A stretch of 64,000 nucleotides of DNA from Alphaproteobacteria bacterium (lineage in GTDB: Bacteria > Pseudomonadota > Alphaproteobacteria > Oceanibaculales > Oceanibaculaceae). The stretch lies in assembly GCA_018823745.1 (NCBI GenBank), contig JAHJHR010000004.1, positions 1 to 64,000 on the forward strand, written 5' to 3'. A program made the translations under genes and the position numbers. Below the pieces are notes generated by a model, which ran no database searches, was not told the DNA's origin, and saw only the letters and a list, made by a program, of their open reading frames with translations. Positions 60,515-64,000 of the stretch are shown one piece after another (within the stretch, counting starts at the first letter, position 1; each line of letters begins with the position of its first letter).

Positions 60515-61945
60515 TTACTCTTCCGGCCGCCAGCCGCCGCCCAGCGCGGTGACGAGCTGGATCGAAGCCGCCAGCCGGTCGGCGCGGATTTCCAGCGCGG
60601 TGCGCCGGCTGGTGAAGGTCAGGTTCTGCGCCACGGAGACTTCCAGGAAGCTGACCAGCCCGGCGCGGTAGCGGTTGGTGACGACGCGCTCATTCTCCTC
60701 CGCCAGCTCGACCAGGCGTTGTTGCTGTACCGCCTTTTCCGCCAGGGTCAGCAGCGAGGCCAGCGCATCCTCCACCTCCTGCATGCCGGTCAGGAAACTC
60801 TGGCGGTAGAAGGCGACCTGCTCGTCATATTGCGCGCGGCTCTGTTCCAGGGCGGCGCTGCGCCGGCCGCCATCGAACAGGGTCAGCGCCAGCCCCGGTC
60901 CGACCGACCAGAAGAAGCGCGGCGCGTTCAGCAAATCAAGGAAGCGCCCCTCCTGCAAACCCGCCTGGGCGCTCAGCGTGATATCAGGATACCAGGCGGT
61001 CTCGGCCACGCCGATGCGGGCATTGGCGGCGGCGACCAGCCGCTCGGCAGCGGCCACATCCGGCCGGCGGGCCAGCAGGGCGGCCGGCAATTGCGCGGGC
61101 ACCGGCGGTGGCGGTGGCAATTCAGCCGTCGGTTCGAGGGAAAAGGCCGAGGGCGGGCCGCCCAGCAGCACGGCGATGGCGTTCTCCTCCAGCAGGCGCT
61201 GGCGTTTCAGATCCGAGGCTTGGGTGCGCAGCGATTGCAGCTGGGTCTCGGACTGGATCACATCGGCGCGGGCGACCAGGCCGGCAGCATACTGGTTGCG
61301 GGTCAATGTCAGCGACCGGGCATAGACCTCCATCGTCTGGTTCAGCAGGTCGTCATAGCGGTCGATGGCGCGAATCCGCATATAGGCCTGTGCCACCGTC
61401 GCCTGGATGCCAAGGCGGATGGCGGCGAGATCGGCGGCGCTGCTCTCGATGCTGGCCTGGTCGGCCTCGGTCTGGCGGCGCACGCGGCCCCAGAGATCGG
61501 GCATCCAGCTTACCGTTGCCCCGACCTCATAGCGTGTACCCTCGCTGGTGGAGCCGGTGCTTTGCCCGATGCTTCCGCTGCTGCTACCGCCCCTGCTGCC
61601 GCTGCGCTGTACTCCGGATGATGCCCCGATCTGAGGCAGGCCATCGGCGCGTGAAGCCTGAAGCTGCGCCAGCACCTGACGGTAGCGTGCCTCGGCCTGC
61701 GCCACCGACTGGTTGGACTCTGCCGCCTGGCGCATCATCCGGTCCAGTTCTGGGTCGCCATAGGCGGCCCACCAGGGCGCGTCCGGCTGGGACTGGGCGG
61801 CGGAAGGCAGGCTGCGCCAGCCGCCCTCATGCTTGTAGGTGGCCGATAGCGGAACCGTAGGGCGGCTGTAATCCGGCCCCATCGTGCAGCCAAGGGCGAA
61901 GAGCGGCAGGGCCAGCGTGGCCCAGCGGAAACGGGTGAGGCTCAT
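60515..61945 (-). CDS. outer-membrane efflux lipoprotein (NodT/OprM family)
   Basis: A 476-residue TolC-like channel. The signal peptide ends with the lipobox ALGC followed by MGPDYSRP, typical of the NodT group. Two long coiled-coil alpha-barrel repeats follow, and GSSSGSIGQSTGSTSEG is a low-complexity loop. It is coupled to the RND pump by an ATGA overlap. It forms the outer duct of the RND pump encoded next to it. Confidence 0.93.
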   Translation of the reverse strand: MSLTRFRWATLALPLFALGCTMGPDYSRPTVPLSATYKHEGGWRSLPSAAQSQPDAPWWAAYGDPELDRMMRQAAESNQSVAQAEARYRQVLAQLQASRADGLPQIGASSGVQRSGSRGGSSSGSIGQSTGSTSEGTRYEVGATVSWMPDLWGRVRRQTEADQASIESSAADLAAIRLGIQATVAQAYMRIRAIDRYDDLLNQTMEVYARSLTLTRNQYAAGLVARADVIQSETQLQSLRTQASDLKRQRLLEENAIAVLLGGPPSAFSLEPTAELPPPPPVPAQLPAALLARRPDVAAAERLVAAANARIGVAETAWYPDITLSAQAGLQEGRFLDLLNAPRFFWSVGPGLALTLFDGGRRSAALEQSRAQYDEQVAFYRQSFLTGMQEVEDALASLLTLAEKAVQQQRLVELAEENERVVTNRYRAGLVSFLEVSVAQNLTFTSRRTALEIRADRLAASIQLVTALGGGWRPEE

Positions 61946-64000
61946 GAGACATATCCCGAGCGGGCGGTGCGCCGCAGGCTCCAGAGCCTGAGACGTTCAA
62001 AATACAGATAGACGACAGGCGTGGTGTAGAGCGTCAGAAGCTGACTGACCGCCAGCCCGCCGATGATCGCGATACCCAGCGGCTGGCGCATTTCCGAGCC
62101 CTCGCCGATGCCGATGGCCAGCGGCACCGCGCCCAGCAGGCCGGCGATGTTGGTCATCAGGATCGGCCGCAGCCGCAGCAAGGCGGCGCGGTGGATCGCA
62201 TCGCGCGGCGACAGCCCGTCGCGGCGCTCCGCCTCCAGCGCGAAATCGACCATCAATATGGCGTTCTTCATGACGATGCCGATCAGCAGGAACAGGCCGA
62301 GCAGGGCGATCAGGCTGAATTCGATGCCGCCGGCCCGCAGCGCCAGCAGTGCACCGACCCCGGCCGAGGGCAGCGTTGAGAGGATGGTCAGCGGGTGCAG
62401 GGTGCTTTCATACAGCACGCCCAGCAGCAGATAGACCGCAAGCAACACGCCGACGATCAGCCAGGGCTGCGCGTCCATGCTCTGCTGCAGGCCGCGCGCC
62501 GTGCCGCCCATGCGGGCCTGCACCTCGGTCGGCAGCATCACCTCCGCCAGCATGCGGCTGATGGCCTCGGACGCCTGTTGGGTCTCCACACCGGGGGCCA
62601 GGGAATAGCCGATGCCGGTCGCCGCGAATTGCGAATCGTGATAGATGCGGTCATCCCCCAGCCCATAGCTGTAACGCGTGAAGGCGGAGAGCGGCACCCG
62701 CGCACCATCCGCCGTGATCGCCTGGAGGTGTTCCAGCACGGCCGGCTGGGCGGTGTAGCCGGGCGCCAGCTCCATCACCACGCGGTACTGGTTCTGGTTG
62801 TCGTACAGCGTGGCAACCTGGCGCTGCGAGAAGGAATTACCCAGGATCGACGCGATGGTCTGGGTATCGACACCCAGCCGGCGCGCCGCATCGCGGTCGA
62901 TCTCCAGCATCACCTGCTGCGTGCCCTCATCGCCGACGGAATCAACATCGACCAGTTGGGGCATGTTCTGCATCGCCTCGGACACAACGCGCGACCAGCG
63001 TTGCAGCAGCGCCAGATCGTCGGCCATCAGCACCAGCTCCGACTGGCTCTGGTTGAAGGACAGGCCGAACTGGATGTCCTGGTCGACATTCAGGATCAGG
63101 ATGCCGCCCGGCACCGGCGGCACCTTGGCGCGTATGCGGTCGATCACCTGCTGCGCGCTGATGCCGCGCTCGGCCAGCGGTTTCAGCCGGACCGTCAGGC
63201 GGGCATTGCTGACGCCGCCGCCATCGCCGCTGGTGCCGACCACATCCTGCACCGCCGGATCGGCCAACAGCAGCCGGCGATAGGCCTCGATCTTCGGCTG
63301 CATCACCTGAAAGGAGAAACCGTCATCACCGCGCACGAAGCCGCGGATCTGCCCGGTATCCTGCTGCGGCAGCAGCCCCTTGGGCGCGCTGATATAGAGA
63401 TAGGCATTCAGCCCGATGACCGCCCCCAGCAGCAGCAGGATCACCGGCCCGTGCCGCAGCGACCAGCTCAGGCTGTTGGCATACATCCCCTTCAGCTCGC
63501 CGAACACGGCACCCGCACCCCGCGCCAGCCGGCCCGCCGGCCGCTCCGTACGGGGGGGCAGCAGATGCGCGCACAGGCTGGGCGTCAGCGTCAGCGACAG
63601 CACCAGCGAAATCAGGATGGCGGCGGTCAGCGTGATCGAGAATTCGCGGAACAGCCGCTCGATCAGCCCGCCCATGAACAGGATCGACAGGAACACCGCC
63701 ACCAGCGAGACATTCATTGCCAGCAGGGTGAAATTCACCTCCGCCGAGCCGCGCAAAGCGGCGCGGTACGGGGCCATGCCGCGCTCGATATGGCGCTGCA
63801 CATTCTCCAGCACGACGATGGCATCATCGACCACCAGCCCGGCCGCCACGATCAGCGCCATCAGCGACAGGTTGTTCAGCGAGAAGCCATAGAGATACAT
63901 CACCGCATAGGTGCCGATCAGCGACACCGGAATCGCTAAAGTGGGGATCAGCGCGGTGCGCAGGCTGCCCAGGAACATCCAGACCACCAGCACCACCAGT
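61942..64000 (-). CDS. RND efflux pump permease, MdtB/MdtC-like, cut at the window end
   Basis: The C-terminal about 685 residues of an HAE-1 RND transporter; roughly a third of the gene lies beyond the window. Present are the GLVVDDAIVVLENVQRHIE helix 4 with the proton-relay Asp pair, the first porter loops, the second half membrane block and a GIEFSLIALLGLFLLIGIVMKNAILMVDFALE helix. It exports drugs or bile-like compounds with the OM channel next to it. The start codon is not in the window. Confidence 0.95.
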   Translation of the reverse strand, partial: LVVLVVWMFLGSLRTALIPTLAIPVSLIGTYAVMYLYGFSLNNLSLMALIVAAGLVVDDAIVVLENVQRHIERGMAPYRAALRGSAEVNFTLLAMNVSLVAVFLSILFMGGLIERLFREFSITLTAAILISLVLSLTLTPSLCAHLLPPRTERPAGRLARGAGAVFGELKGMYANSLSWSLRHGPVILLLLGAVIGLNAYLYISAPKGLLPQQDTGQIRGFVRGDDGFSFQVMQPKIEAYRRLLLADPAVQDVVGTSGDGGGVSNARLTVRLKPLAERGISAQQVIDRIRAKVPPVPGGILILNVDQDIQFGLSFNQSQSELVLMADDLALLQRWSRVVSEAMQNMPQLVDVDSVGDEGTQQVMLEIDRDAARRLGVDTQTIASILGNSFSQRQVATLYDNQNQYRVVMELAPGYTAQPAVLEHLQAITADGARVPLSAFTRYSYGLGDDRIYHDSQFAATGIGYSLAPGVETQQASEAISRMLAEVMLPTEVQARMGGTARGLQQSMDAQPWLIVGVLLAVYLLLGVLYESTLHPLTILSTLPSAGVGALLALRAGGIEFSLIALLGLFLLIGIVMKNAILMVDFALEAERRDGLSPRDAIHRAALLRLRPILMTNIAGLLGAVPLAIGIGEGSEMRQPLGIAIIGGLAVSQLLTLYTTPVVYLYFERLRLWSLRRTARSGYVS

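Noticed and set aside
62395-63939. A 514-codon plus-strand open frame
   Set aside because: Antisense shadow of the RND permease, with a His/Gln/Arg-rich nonsense-like composition.

Overview
The window is GC-rich DNA from an alphaproteobacterium, probably Rhodospirillales-like. This is inferred from the alphaproteobacterial initiator tRNA with its C1:A72 mismatch, the codon bias, and gene families such as the D-tartrate dehydratase, the Atu4866-like protein and the exopolysaccharide (EPS) locus. Species cannot be assigned from sequence reading alone.

Region 1 (about 0.6-22.7 kb) is a compound lasso-peptide locus. It holds three precursor genes: A1 at 671-829 (+), A2 at 10636-10797 (-) and A3 at 13136-13306 (-). 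All have a W-x-x-P leader motif, a Thr near the leader end, an acceptor Glu or Asp at core position 8 or 9, and a C-terminal Ser. Around them are three HPr-kinase-like kinases, three PAPS-dependent sulfotransferases, three PqqD-like leader-binding proteins (B1), three asparagine-synthetase-like cyclases (C), two intact and one decayed leader peptidases (B2), three 2-oxoglutarate oxygenases, an ATP-grasp protein, a methyltransferase and a McjD-like ABC exporter. Kinase, sulfotransferase and B1 recur as a cassette at 883-3011, 13460-15581 and 17768-19966. Broken pieces of a B2, an oxygenase and methyltransferase genes lie between the working genes, so the locus seems to have grown by module duplication followed by partial decay. 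The likely products are lasso peptides phosphorylated on the C-terminal Ser and possibly sulfated and hydroxylated. The sulfation and hydroxylation are inference.

Region 2 (about 20-46.3 kb) is a surface or exopolysaccharide locus: flippase, two polymerase/ligase-like proteins, glycosyltransferases, AsnB, a PF14907-like nucleotidyltransferase, WecB, a polyprenyl-phosphate sugar transferase, a methyltransferase-WecG fusion, a beta-helix protein, a sugar epimerase, a Wza-like export lipoprotein, an outer-membrane barrel and a Wzc-type tyrosine kinase. WecB plus a WecG-type domain points to ManNAc in the repeat unit. The lasso exporter overlaps the flippase gene by 4 bp, so the two regions are joined in one long minus-strand run from 31.5 to 17.8 kb. 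A 43-bp perfect direct repeat (8611-8653 and 46295-46337) brackets about 37.6 kb of this material.

Region 3 (46.5-64 kb) is ordinary metabolic and transport DNA: a UPF0261 relic, an APC permease, an isoquinoline 1-oxidoreductase-like Mo enzyme, three LysR regulators, an SDR/carboxymuconolactone decarboxylase-like/Atu4866-like operon, a TarD-like D-tartrate dehydratase, a sulfite dehydrogenase with its cytochrome and an upstream ECF sigma/anti-sigma pair, and an RND efflux pump cut by the window end. No CRISPR array, rRNA or insertion sequence was seen.
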